A stretch of DNA of 64,000 nt from JBFHRE01 sp041591895 (GTDB taxonomy: Bacteria; Actinomycetota; Acidimicrobiia; Spongiisociales; ZC4RG35): assembly GCA_041591895.1 (NCBI GenBank), contig JBFHRE010000001.1:1-64000 (forward strand), written 5' to 3'. The notes beneath the pieces are model-generated. The model saw only the letters and a list, made by a program, of their open reading frames with translations, did no database searches and had not been told where the DNA came from. A program made the position numbers and the translations under genes. Below are positions 1 through 7,651 of the stretch, in pieces (the stretch's first letter is position 1; every line of letters begins with the position of its first letter).

Positions 1-772
1 CCTCAACGCCAATTGCTCGGGCTTCGTCTACGGGTTGGTCGTGGCCGACTCCATGATCAAGGCGGGAGCCGCCAACCGCGCTCTCCTGGTCGGAGTCGAG
101 AAGTTGAGCTACGTGACCGACTACACCGATCGCTCGACCTGCGTCCTGTTCGGCGACGGGGCCGGAGCGGTCGTCATGGAAGCGACCGACGAGCCCGTCG
201 GTGTGCTGGCGTCCCGACTCGGCAACGACGGAAGTGCCGCCCCGTTCCTCTGTGTGCCTGAGGCCGGTTCCAAGGGCGTTCCCGGGAATCCGGACCCCCG
301 GAAGTCGGGCATCTACATGGAAGGTCCTGAGGTGTTCAAGCGGGCGGTGAAGGGCATGGGCGATGCCAGCGCGGCGGTGGTGGAGGAGATGGGATGGACC
401 CTCGACGACATCGACCTGCTCATCCCGCATCAGGCCAACCAGCGGATCATCGATGCCACCGCCCGGCGGATCGGCCTCAACGACACCAAGGTGTTCGTGA
501 ACATCCAGTCGTACGGCAACACATCCGCCGCCACGGTGCCGGTGGCGCTCACCGAGGCTCTCGAGCAGGGCAGGGTCAAGCCGGGGTCGAACATCGTGTT
601 CGCCGCTTTTGGAGGCGGCCTGTCGTACGGGGCGGCGGCGGTGAAGTGGGGGTCACGGGTCGAGCCGATCGGCACATCCGACGCTCGGATCCCTGACACC
701 GACTTGGAGATCTGGGACGTCCTCCAGCCTCACCTCGACTTCTTCGGGGCCACCCGAACGGTCCCCGAATGA
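1..772 (+). CDS. fabH: Beta-ketoacyl-ACP synthase III (KAS III), 5' end missing
   Basis: This is the C-terminal two thirds of FabH, which condenses an acyl-CoA primer with malonyl-ACP to start fatty acid synthesis. The gene runs in from the left edge; the first complete codon is at base 2. The active-site Cys lies at the very edge in NCSGF (codon 14-16), the His in LIPHQANQ and the Asn in YGNTSAAT, so the whole catalytic triad is present. After the usual family end (GAAAVKWG) the protein carries about 38 extra residues that are acidic and contain two Trp/Phe patches, which is longer than standard FabH. The stop overlaps the fabG start as ATGA. Identification is firm; the role of the tail is unknown. 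Confidence 0.96.
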   Translation, partial: LNANCSGFVYGLVVADSMIKAGAANRALLVGVEKLSYVTDYTDRSTCVLFGDGAGAVVMEATDEPVGVLASRLGNDGSAAPFLCVPEAGSKGVPGNPDPRKSGIYMEGPEVFKRAVKGMGDASAAVVEEMGWTLDDIDLLIPHQANQRIIDATARRIGLNDTKVFVNIQSYGNTSAATVPVALTEALEQGRVKPGSNIVFAAFGGGLSYGAAAVKWGSRVEPIGTSDARIPDTDLEIWDVLQPHLDFFGATRTVPE

Positions 773-1503
773 GCCGGGCCGCTCTGGTCACCGGAGGGTC
801 ACGCGGGATCGGCCGCTCCATCGCACTGGCTCTCGCCTCGGCCGGGAACCCGGTGGCGGTCAACTACGCCAGCCGGGCCGATGCCGCCGAAGCGGTGGTT
901 GCCGAAATCGAAGCCGCCGGCGGGACCGCGATCGCAGTTGGGGCGGACGTCTCCGATCCGGGAGCGGTAGAGGCCTTGTTCGCAGAGGTGGCCGAGCGTC
1001 TGGGACCGGTCGAGATCCTGGTCAACAACGCCGGAATCACCCGGGACAACCTGTTGCTACGGATGTCGGTCGAGGAGTTCGACTCGGTGATCGCCACCAA
1101 CCTTCGATCGACCTTCCTCTGCACGAAGGCCGCTCTCAAGGGGATGCTGAGGGCGCGGTGGGGGCGGGTGGTCTCGATCGCCTCGGTGGCGGGCGTTGCC
1201 GGCAACCCCGGACAGGGCAACTACGCGGCGTCCAAGGCGGGCATGATCGGATTCTCCAAGTCGATCGCCAAGGAGGTCGGGTCCCGGGGGATCACGGTGA
1301 ACGTGGTCGCCCCCGGATTCATCGAGACCGACATGACCGACGCCCTGGGCGAGCAGGTCAAGGAGGCCTCCTTGGGAGGTATCGCCCTCGGCCGGTTCGG
1401 GGCCCCGGAAGAGATTGCGGCGACCGTGGCTTTCCTGACAACGGACGGAGCCGGCTACATCACAGGTCAGGTCATCGGCGTCGACGGTGGCATCAGCCTG
1501 TAG
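769..1503 (+). CDS. fabG: 3-oxoacyl-ACP reductase
   Basis: This is the NADPH-dependent ketoacyl-ACP reductase of fatty acid elongation, a short-chain dehydrogenase of 244 residues, the normal FabG length. The cofactor motif TGGSRGIG is at residues 8-15, NNAG at 86-89, and the catalytic Ser139, Tyr152 and Lys156 are all present (YAASK). It sits between fabH and acpP and its ATG overlaps the fabH stop by 4 nt, so it is part of the fab operon. Context separates it from the many other SDR enzymes that share these motifs. Confidence 0.95.
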   Translation: MSRAALVTGGSRGIGRSIALALASAGNPVAVNYASRADAAEAVVAEIEAAGGTAIAVGADVSDPGAVEALFAEVAERLGPVEILVNNAGITRDNLLLRMSVEEFDSVIATNLRSTFLCTKAALKGMLRARWGRVVSIASVAGVAGNPGQGNYAASKAGMIGFSKSIAKEVGSRGITVNVVAPGFIETDMTDALGEQVKEASLGGIALGRFGAPEEIAATVAFLTTDGAGYITGQVIGVDGGISL

Positions 1504-1549
1504 GGTTCTGCACTACATCAACGCACATCAAGAGAGAGGACACACGACC

Positions 1550-1795
1550 ATGGATAGATCCGCCATTTCGGCCAAGCTCGGCGAACTGCTCGTCAACGAG
1601 CTAGGGCTCGAAGAGGACAAGATCACCGAGGATGCCAACTTCGAGCAAGACCTCGAAGTCGACTCGCTGGGCGTGGTCGAGCTCGTCATGGCCATGGAGG
1701 ACACCTTCGGCGTGAAGATCCCAGACGAGGAGGCCGAGAAGATCCACACCGTGGGCGAGGCCATCGATCTCCTCAACGGCAAGCTCAACGGCTGA
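1550..1795 (+). CDS. acpP: Acyl carrier protein
   Basis: This is an 81-residue acidic acyl carrier protein. The DSLGVVEL motif carries the Ser that receives 4'-phosphopantetheine. An in-frame ATG lies at 1487 inside fabG, but the start at 1550 gives the normal family length and has a purine-rich GAGAGAGGA Shine-Dalgarno-like tract about 10 nt upstream. It lies 46 nt after fabG and 3 nt before fabF, the usual operon order. It carries the growing acyl chain between the enzymes encoded on either side. Confidence 0.96.
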   Translation: MDRSAISAKLGELLVNELGLEEDKITEDANFEQDLEVDSLGVVELVMAMEDTFGVKIPDEEAEKIHTVGEAIDLLNGKLNG

Positions 1796-1798
1796 CCG

Positions 1799-3040
1799 AT
1801 GACCGAACGCAGGCGGGTGGTCGTTACCGGTCTCGGCGCGATCACTCCGCTCGGGCACACGGTCGACGAAACGTGGTCCTCGGCACTCGCCGGCACTCCC
1901 GGCGGCGGGCCGATCACGTTGTTCGACACCAGCGATCATCGTTGCCGGATCGCGGCCGAGGTCAAGGGGTTCGATCCCGACACCCACTTCGACAAGAAGG
2001 ACGTGCGACGGCTGGACCGATGTTCTCAGTTCACGCTCGTCGCAGCCCGCGAAGCCATGGCGCACGCCGGGCTCGAGTTCGAGGAGGGCTCCGACGAGTC
2101 ATGGCGGGCCGGAGCCCTCATCGGCGTCGGCTTCGGGGGGATGCAGACTTTCATCGACGAGATCGGTGTCCTTCGTGACCGGGGCCCGGACCGGGCGAGC
2201 CCGTTCGGGATCCCCAAACTGATCGCCAACATGCCGAGCGGCCTCGTCTCGATCGAGCATCACCTGCTGGGCCCGGTGTCCTGCACCGTCACCGCCTGCG
2301 CGGCATCCGCCAACGCAATCGGCGATGCCGCCGAGATCATCCGTCGCGGGGCTGCCGACGTGATGGTGGCGGGTGGAGCCGAAGCCGGCATCACCGACTA
2401 CGCCGTGGCGGCTTTCGCCAACGCCAAGGCGCTCACCGGACGCAACGACGATCCGGTAGGCGCCTCGCGGCCGTTCGATGCCGATCGGGACGGCTTCCTG
2501 ATCGGAGAAGGAGCGGCGGTTCTCGTGCTCGAGGAGCGGTCGAAGGCAGAGGCGCGAGGGGCCACGATTCTCGCCGAAGTCGCCGGATACGGGATGTCTG
2601 CCGACGGCTACCACATGACCCTTCCCCGTCCGGGTGGAATGGGCGCAGCCAAGGCGATGCAGTCGGCGCTGGCCGACGCCGGCCTGGAGCGAGTGGATTA
2701 CATCAATGCCCACGGAACCTCGACCCCGGCCAACGACGCCACCGAGACGGCAGCCATCAAGACCGTGTTCGGTGATGAGGCCCATTCGATTCCGGTGTCG
2801 TCGACGAAGTCCATGACGGGCCACATGCTGGGTGGGGCCGGCGCGATAGAAGCGCTGTTCTCGATCCTGGCGATGCGGGAGGGCATCCTTCCACCCACCA
2901 TCAACTACGAGACGCCGGACCCCGAGTGTGACCTGGACTACGTGCCGAACGAAGCTCGCAAGGCCGACGCCGCCAGCGCGATGTCCAACTCGTTCGGGTT
3001 CGGCGGCCACAACGTCGCTTTGGTGCTCACTCGCGACTGA
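1799..3040 (+). CDS. fabF: Beta-ketoacyl-ACP synthase II
   Basis: This is the 413-residue elongating condensing enzyme (KAS II) of type II fatty acid synthesis. The nucleophile Cys167 is in TACAAS, and the two catalytic His residues are His305 in NAHGTSTP and His342 in SMTGHMLGG. The start ATG follows the acpP stop by 3 nt, so translation is probably coupled. It is the last gene of the fab operon; the next genes lie on the opposite strand and converge on it with a 25-nt gap that shows no clear terminator. Confidence 0.97.
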   Translation: MTERRRVVVTGLGAITPLGHTVDETWSSALAGTPGGGPITLFDTSDHRCRIAAEVKGFDPDTHFDKKDVRRLDRCSQFTLVAAREAMAHAGLEFEEGSDESWRAGALIGVGFGGMQTFIDEIGVLRDRGPDRASPFGIPKLIANMPSGLVSIEHHLLGPVSCTVTACAASANAIGDAAEIIRRGAADVMVAGGAEAGITDYAVAAFANAKALTGRNDDPVGASRPFDADRDGFLIGEGAAVLVLEERSKAEARGATILAEVAGYGMSADGYHMTLPRPGGMGAAKAMQSALADAGLERVDYINAHGTSTPANDATETAAIKTVFGDEAHSIPVSSTKSMTGHMLGGAGAIEALFSILAMREGILPPTINYETPDPECDLDYVPNEARKADAASAMSNSFGFGGHNVALVLTRD

Positions 3041-3065
3041 CGGCTGAGGTGCGCCGCCGGGAAGC

Positions 3066-3347
3066 TCAGCCGGTTTCGCACCCGGGACCGGGAGGTTCGA
3101 CGCCCTTTGCGTGGGCGTCTCGTGCTTCGGCGATCGATCGATACACCAGCACCAGGAGGGTGCCTACGCCGGTCAACCCTACGAGGAATCCGAATATCGC
3201 CATCCCCGCCGACCAGCCCGGACAGGTCTGGATCGCACCGTCGACCTCCAGCCGACACGAGACATCGGTGACGATCCACCCCAAAGCCCCGCCCGCCAGC
3301 CCACTGATCAGCGACGGCCACAGGATCCACGGGTTCGGAAGCCTCAT
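3066..3347 (-). CDS. Small membrane protein, function unknown
   Basis: The product has 93 residues with two predicted membrane segments (roughly residues 8-28 and 46-68). Between them is a short loop with two Cys residues (VSCRLEV and IQTCPGW) that could form a disulfide outside the cell. The C-terminus is a charged tail. Its ATG overlaps the stop of the upstream gene on the same strand (ATGA, 3344-3347), which supports a two-gene operon. I do not recognise a family. Its two-helix, two-Cys layout resembles the small protein at 46945-47229. Confidence 0.6.
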   Translation of the reverse strand: MRLPNPWILWPSLISGLAGGALGWIVTDVSCRLEVDGAIQTCPGWSAGMAIFGFLVGLTGVGTLLVLVYRSIAEARDAHAKGVEPPGPGCETG

Positions 3348-4090
3348 CGCGGGTCGGTCCTACGGCCGCGAGAGTCGTACCCGGCCTGGTCGAGGATCTC
3401 GGAAGGTGTCAGCTCGGGCGGGATCGGAACCCGGGTGCCTGCTTCCACGAGCGGTTTGACCGCCAGCCGTGCGTTGGCGGTCCAGGCGTACCGCAGAACG
3501 GCGACCGCCAGGGCGATCGTCGCCAGACCGGCGGGAAGCGAAGCCATGCCCGAGGCGAGCAGAGACACCGGTGCCACGAACCGGGTGCCGAAGAGTCCCG
3601 CCGGCCAGGCCTTCGAATAGGCCAAGGCCGACACCCATGCCACGGCTGCGGCCATCAGATCCCACCAGCCGACGCCGTCGAGCCGGCTCACGGCGATCGC
3701 AGCCGGGGCGGCGAGCAGCAACAGCGGTACCACCACCGCCTCGGGAGGTGGGCCGGCTGCGGCCGGCAGGTCCCGCACGACACCCTTCATTCCCGGCCCC
3801 GCAAGGCCGGCGGTGGCAACGGCCGACAACGTCAGGCCAACCCACCACCAGGCAGTGACATCGACCAGCACGGCGACCGAGAGATGTGCGATCACCAACA
3901 CCAGGCCCAGACGCAATGCCCATCGAGCATGACCCACCAGCATTCCCACCACCGATATCGCGGTCAGGACGACCAGCGTGGTCGCGATCAGGGCCACGGA
4001 GTCGGTCGCCACCCGACCGGCGGTGAGAAGGGCCCCAGCCCAGACCAGTGAGGACGACAGGAGTGCGAAGGCGAAGTAGAGGGCTCGCAT
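3344..4090 (-). CDS. Polytopic membrane protein, function unknown
   Basis: This is a 248-residue protein made mostly of hydrophobic segments, about seven, followed by a hydrophilic tail of about 40 residues that ends in TPSEILDQAGYDSRG. The reading frame stays open further upstream, but that stretch is hydrophilic and antisense to the Nudix gene. The ATG at 4090, directly before the first membrane segment (MRALYFAFALL), is therefore the likely start. It lies only 12 nt from the start of the divergent Nudix gene. No catalytic motif is visible. Some polytopic enzymes are rich in Ala/Val/Leu in this way, but I see no signature such as NDxxD. Confidence 0.65.
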   Translation of the reverse strand: MRALYFAFALLSSSLVWAGALLTAGRVATDSVALIATTLVVLTAISVVGMLVGHARWALRLGLVLVIAHLSVAVLVDVTAWWWVGLTLSAVATAGLAGPGMKGVVRDLPAAAGPPPEAVVVPLLLLAAPAAIAVSRLDGVGWWDLMAAAVAWVSALAYSKAWPAGLFGTRFVAPVSLLASGMASLPAGLATIALAVAVLRYAWTANARLAVKPLVEAGTRVPIPPELTPSEILDQAGYDSRGRRTDPR

Positions 4091-4102
4091 GAGACAATCG
4101 AA

Positions 4103-4678
4103 GTGTCGGCGTTCCGGTTCGGGAACGCAAAATCGATTGGAGGCGATCTGAGACCGAACGACTGGCCCGGAGAGTTCGACTTCTGTCCCCACTGTCGAGA
4201 TCCACTCGAAGAGCAGCAGCGAGGCAGCCGGATCCGGATGGCGTGCCCTGGGTGTGGGTGGGTCCATTTCAGGAATCCCGGGGTGGGAGTAGCGGTGCTG
4301 GTTCGGGACGAGCACGGTCGGGTCCTCCTGGTGCAGCGGGGCCCGGAGGTCACCCGATCTGGCGCCTGGTGCATCCCGTGCGGCTATCTGGACTACGGCG
4401 AAGAGGTGCGCGCCGGAGCGGCGCGAGAGCTCAAAGAGGAGACCGGACTCGATGCCGAGATCGGTCCGCCGGTTTTCGTACGTACCAACTTCCACGACCC
4501 CGGGAAGATCACGGTCGGGGTGTGGTTCGAGGGAGCGGTGACCGGCGGGGAGTTGATGGCGGGCGACGATGCGGTCGACGCCGGTTGGTTCGCTCTCGAC
4601 GACCTACCAGAGCTGGCCTTCGCCACCGACATCGAGTTGCTCGCCTCCCTCCGCCGGGGCTCCGGACCCGGCGGCTGA
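4103..4678 (+). CDS. Nudix hydrolase with N-terminal zinc ribbon
   Basis: The protein has 191 residues. Residues 28-52 hold a CPHC...CPGC zinc ribbon like that of NADH pyrophosphatase-type Nudix proteins. The Nudix box GX5EX7REX2EEXG is complete (GYLDYGEEV...RELKEETGL), so it should hydrolyse a nucleoside diphosphate linked to another group; the substrate cannot be read from sequence. The GTG start at 4103 is the furthest upstream and is uncertain. It is divergent from the gene starting at 4090. Its last 75 nt overlap the 3' end of the convergent histidine phosphatase gene. Confidence 0.85.
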   Translation: MSAFRFGNAKSIGGDLRPNDWPGEFDFCPHCRDPLEEQQRGSRIRMACPGCGWVHFRNPGVGVAVLVRDEHGRVLLVQRGPEVTRSGAWCIPCGYLDYGEEVRAGAARELKEETGLDAEIGPPVFVRTNFHDPGKITVGVWFEGAVTGGELMAGDDAVDAGWFALDDLPELAFATDIELLASLRRGSGPGG

Positions 4679-5329
4679 CTGTCCTTCGTTCCCGGACGTA
4701 TCAGACTCGAGACCGGCTTCCGAGGTCGATTCGGTGGCTTCCGGGTTCATCGTCCACACCTCCTCCCACGGGCGACCCGGACGAAGTGTGGTGACCGATG
4801 CGTGACCCGGCTTGTCGGTATGGAGGGTCGCCAGGTCCCCTCCGGTGAGAAGGAGTCGCACCGCCTGAATCGGATCCTGGTGCGAGACAACCACCACCTC
4901 GCCTGCGGGATGGACTGCAACGATCCGCTCGACGGTGCCGGCGATGCGGCGGGCGAGTTGGGTGAGGGTTTCGCGGCCGGCGATCGAGGTCGGAGCCTCG
5001 AGGTATTGCTCGAGCTCGCCGGGGAAGCGCTGGGGGAGTTCGGACCATGGGGTGCCTGCCCAGCGGTCGAGCAGCGTCCATTCGCCTAGTCCCTCGTCGA
5101 TGCTCACAGGGATGCCGAACTGGCGGGCGATGATCCCCGCCGTATCCAGTGCCCTTTGGAGCGGGCTCGACCAGACCGCGACGACGGGACGGTTCTGGAG
5201 GTGGCGCGCCGCTGCTCGAGCCTGCGACCGGCCCCGATCGCTCAGGCCGAAACCGGGTAGCGAGGCGTAGACCACGCCCTTGGGATTGGCCACTTCTCCA
5301 TGCCGGATGAGATGGACGATGGCTGCCAT
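4604..5329 (-). CDS. Histidine phosphatase family protein (phosphoglycerate mutase-like)
   Basis: The 241-residue protein has the histidine phosphatase signature: the phospho-accepting His in LIRHGEV near the N-terminus, a conserved Arg in SSPLQRALDTA, and a second His in VVVSHQDPI. These enzymes transfer a phosphate through a phosphohistidine; the substrate is not evident, and phosphatase is more likely than mutase. The last 40 or so residues are Glu/Gly/Ser-rich and probably disordered, and they are the part encoded over the 3' end of the Nudix gene. A TAGCCT box lies 9 nt before the ATG on the minus strand. Confidence 0.85.
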   Translation of the reverse strand: MAAIVHLIRHGEVANPKGVVYASLPGFGLSDRGRSQARAAARHLQNRPVVAVWSSPLQRALDTAGIIARQFGIPVSIDEGLGEWTLLDRWAGTPWSELPQRFPGELEQYLEAPTSIAGRETLTQLARRIAGTVERIVAVHPAGEVVVVSHQDPIQAVRLLLTGGDLATLHTDKPGHASVTTLRPGRPWEEVWTMNPEATESTSEAGLESDTSGNEGQSAAGSGAPAEGGEQLDVGGEGQLW

Positions 5330-5338
5330 GGGCGCGGC

Positions 5339-5344
5339 AGGCTA
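5339..5344 (-). promoter_or_regulatory. Candidate -10 box of the histidine phosphatase gene
   Basis: On the minus strand TAGCCT lies 9 nt before the ATG at 5329. No Shine-Dalgarno sequence is present, which fits a leaderless or nearly leaderless transcript. Confidence 0.4.
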
Positions 5345-5398
5345 GCCGTGATGACCGGAGACGCTGTCCCGGGCACCCGAGCGCCCGCGACCCGTCGG

Positions 5399-5404
5399 TA
5401 GATT
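5399..5404 (+). promoter_or_regulatory. Candidate -10 box of dinB, leaderless
   Basis: TAGATT ends 6 nt before the dinB ATG at 5411, the spacing at which transcription would begin at or next to the start codon. No ribosome-binding site lies in between. No LexA-type operator is recognisable nearby. Confidence 0.5.
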
Positions 5405-5410
5405 GCGGAC

Positions 5411-6580
5411 ATGGATCCGTGGCCGGAGCCAATCCTTCACGTCGACATGGATGCCTTCTTCGTGGAGGTGGAACGTCTGCGGCGTCCCGACCTGAGAGGG
5501 CGCCCGGTGGCCGTCGGCGGCACGTCTAGCCGGAGCGTGGTGGCGTCGGCCAGTTACGAGGCCAGGGCTTACGGAGTGTCGTCTGCCATGCCCACCGCCA
5601 AGGCGATGCGGATGTGCCCCGAACTGGTCATGGTTCCGGCGGATCACTCAGAATACGGTCGGATTTCGGGTTTGGTGTTCGACGTCTTCCGCAGCTTCAC
5701 CCCGGCGGTCGAGGGTCTGAGCGTCGACGAGGCGTTTCTCGATGTCTCCGGCCTCCGGCGGCACTATCCCGACCCGGTAGCGGTGGCGAAGTCGATGCGC
5801 GCCGAGATTCGGTCCCAGGTCGGAATCCCCGCCTCGGTCGGAATCGCGGCGTCGAAGTTCGTTGCGAAGCTGGCCTCGGCGGCTGCCAAGCCCGATGGGC
5901 TTCGCCTCGTTCGGACGGCCGATCAGGTGGAGTTCATTCACTCGCTTCCGCTCGGTGCCCTGTGGGGCGTTGGTCCGGCCACGATGGCAGCTCTGGCGCG
6001 GTTCGGAATCGCGACGGTTGCAGAACTGGCGGCGACCGACCCGGTGGTCCTCGCGAAGGCGGTCGGTGCCGGCCTCTCAAAACACCTACTCGATCTGGCT
6101 CACGGGCGCGACCCGAGAGCCGTCGAGACAGAATCGGCTGCCAAGTCGATCTCCGCCGAGGAGACCTTCGAACGCGACCTCACCGACACGGCGCGGATGG
6201 AGTCGGTCCTCCGGAGCCAGGCGGACCGGGTCGCGGAGCGGGTGCGGCGCGCCGGGTTGTCGGCCCGCACCGTGACTCTGAAAGTTCGATTTGCCGACTT
6301 CCAGACCGTGACCCGATCCGAGACGCTTCCGGTTGCAACATCCAACGACCTCGAGATCTACCGGGCCGGCCTCCGCCTGCTCGAGCGAGCCCTCGACGGG
6401 CGTCCGGTGCGTCTGCTCGGGCTGGGGTGCAGCGGCTTCGACTCCGAGGGCGGGAGTCCGACGCTGAACCTCGAAGCGCGAGCCCGGAGGGTCGAACTCG
6501 ACCAGGCCGTCGACGCCATCCGGGCCCGTTTCGGCACCGAAACCATCGGCCCTGCAAATCGGCCCGATCGTCATAAATGA
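5411..6580 (+). CDS. dinB: DNA polymerase IV (Y-family translesion polymerase)
   Basis: This is a 389-residue Y-family polymerase that copies damaged DNA with low fidelity. The metal-binding residues are Asp12 in HVDMDAFF and Asp106-Glu107 in SVDEAFLD; the finger motif YEARAYGV is also present. The HhH segment (LWGVGPATMAAL) and a little-finger domain follow. The C-terminus ends in a basic stretch without a clear QLxLF-type clamp-binding peptide, so clamp contact may be internal or weak. The gene stands alone, starting after a leaderless-type -10 box. Confidence 0.95.
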   Translation: MDPWPEPILHVDMDAFFVEVERLRRPDLRGRPVAVGGTSSRSVVASASYEARAYGVSSAMPTAKAMRMCPELVMVPADHSEYGRISGLVFDVFRSFTPAVEGLSVDEAFLDVSGLRRHYPDPVAVAKSMRAEIRSQVGIPASVGIAASKFVAKLASAAAKPDGLRLVRTADQVEFIHSLPLGALWGVGPATMAALARFGIATVAELAATDPVVLAKAVGAGLSKHLLDLAHGRDPRAVETESAAKSISAEETFERDLTDTARMESVLRSQADRVAERVRRAGLSARTVTLKVRFADFQTVTRSETLPVATSNDLEIYRAGLRLLERALDGRPVRLLGLGCSGFDSEGGSPTLNLEARARRVELDQAVDAIRARFGTETIGPANRPDRHK

Positions 6581-6616
6581 TCCTTGCGACCACATCCCAT
6601 TCGCCCCGGATCACCG

Positions 6617-6622
6617 TATACT
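6617..6622 (+). promoter_or_regulatory. Candidate -10 box upstream of the DUF3040 gene
   Basis: A TATACT hexamer, one mismatch from the consensus, lies 32 nt before the ATG at 6655. I could not pair it with a convincing -35 at 16-18 nt. Confidence 0.45.
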
Positions 6623-6654
6623 CTGGGCACTGGACCTATCCAACGGGACTGGCG

Positions 6655-6993
6655 ATGTCATTGGACGACCGTGAGCAACAGATTCTCGCCGAGATAGAGC
6701 GGCAGTTCTACGCGGACGACCCCGACCTGGCCAACGCCGTCAAGAACATAGAGCGCCTGGGTCGCTTCGGGGTGCGCCTTCCCCTGGTGGGGATGGTTGC
6801 GGGGCTGGCCCTCATGCTCGCTACGTTCACCACCAGCCAGTTCGTAGCGGTGGTCGGATTCGTGCTCATGGCGGTTTCCGCCACGGCTTTGGTCCAGGGG
6901 ATCAGGAGCCGGGGCGGGCTCCGATCCGGCGAAGAGAGCGAGTCCGACGAGGGCCCCCGAGGCCCCAACCAGTGGCTTCGACGGCCTCGCTGA
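6655..6993 (+). CDS. DUF3040 membrane protein
   Basis: The 112-residue protein begins MSLDDREQQILAEIE, the typical opening of DUF3040 proteins of actinomycetes. It has two adjacent membrane segments (about residues 43-62 and 65-85) and a hydrophilic acidic/basic tail. The function of the family is unknown. The frame is open from 6577, but the ATG at 6655 matches the family start and follows the TATACT box at 6617. It lies between dinB and a MerR-type regulator. Confidence 0.85.
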   Translation: MSLDDREQQILAEIERQFYADDPDLANAVKNIERLGRFGVRLPLVGMVAGLALMLATFTTSQFVAVVGFVLMAVSATALVQGIRSRGGLRSGEESESDEGPRGPNQWLRRPR

Positions 6994-7105
6994 CACTTCG
7001 CTAGAGTGACCCCCCGCCGGCCCCGGTGACGATCCCGAAAGGCGTTCCCGGCCGGTAAGACTTGAAGGTTTCCGACCATCGCCGAAACGGTGGTCCCGAG
7101 TTTCG

Positions 7106-7618
7106 ATGCGAGGGATGGTGCAAGAGGGTTTCACTGCCGAACAGGCCTGTCGTCTGACGAACTGCACGCACCACCAACTTCGATACTGGGACCGGGTGAA
7201 CCTGGTCAAGCCCTCGCTCCAGAACACCGGCGGGCGGCCGGGTGTGCGTCGTCTGTACTCCTTCCGTGATCTCGTGGCGTTGCGCGTGGTGCGCGGCCTC
7301 CTCGACAACGGGATGTCTCTCCAGCGCGTGCGGCGGGCGTGGGAGTACCTCCGCCGCAACGCATCGATGGACGACCATCTGGCGGACGTGAAGCTCGTGA
7401 CGGACGGCTCGACGATCTTCGCTGTCACCCGCGATGAGGGTGAGCTGATGGATGCGCTCCGTGAGGGTCAGCTGGCGTTCGTGATCGCCATCGACGGTAT
7501 CGCCCAGGCGGTAGAAGAGGACGTCAGTCGCTTCGAGCTCGATCGATCGAGGTTCCTCGAGCTCCTGCGCCGGTCCGAGGACGAGATCCGCGAGGAACAA
7601 ACCGCCGTCGAGGGTTGA
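7106..7618 (+). CDS. MerR-family transcriptional regulator
   Basis: The 170-residue protein carries a MerR-type winged helix-turn-helix: FTAEQACRLTNCTHHQLRYWDRV followed by GRPGVRRLYSFRDLVALRVVRGLLDNGMS (written here only in part, residues about 9-75). The recognition helix pattern QLRYWDR and the second helix RLYSFRDL are standard. The effector half (residues about 80-170) has no metal-binding Cys pair and ends in a helical, acidic stretch, so the ligand is unknown. Two ATG codons (7106 and 7115) are possible starts. It converges on the transglutaminase gene. Confidence 0.85.
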   Translation: MRGMVQEGFTAEQACRLTNCTHHQLRYWDRVNLVKPSLQNTGGRPGVRRLYSFRDLVALRVVRGLLDNGMSLQRVRRAWEYLRRNASMDDHLADVKLVTDGSTIFAVTRDEGELMDALREGQLAFVIAIDGIAQAVEEDVSRFELDRSRFLELLRRSEDEIREEQTAVEG

Positions 7619-7651
7619 TCGATCAGGGCCGGGCAGTGAGCGATCGACCAG

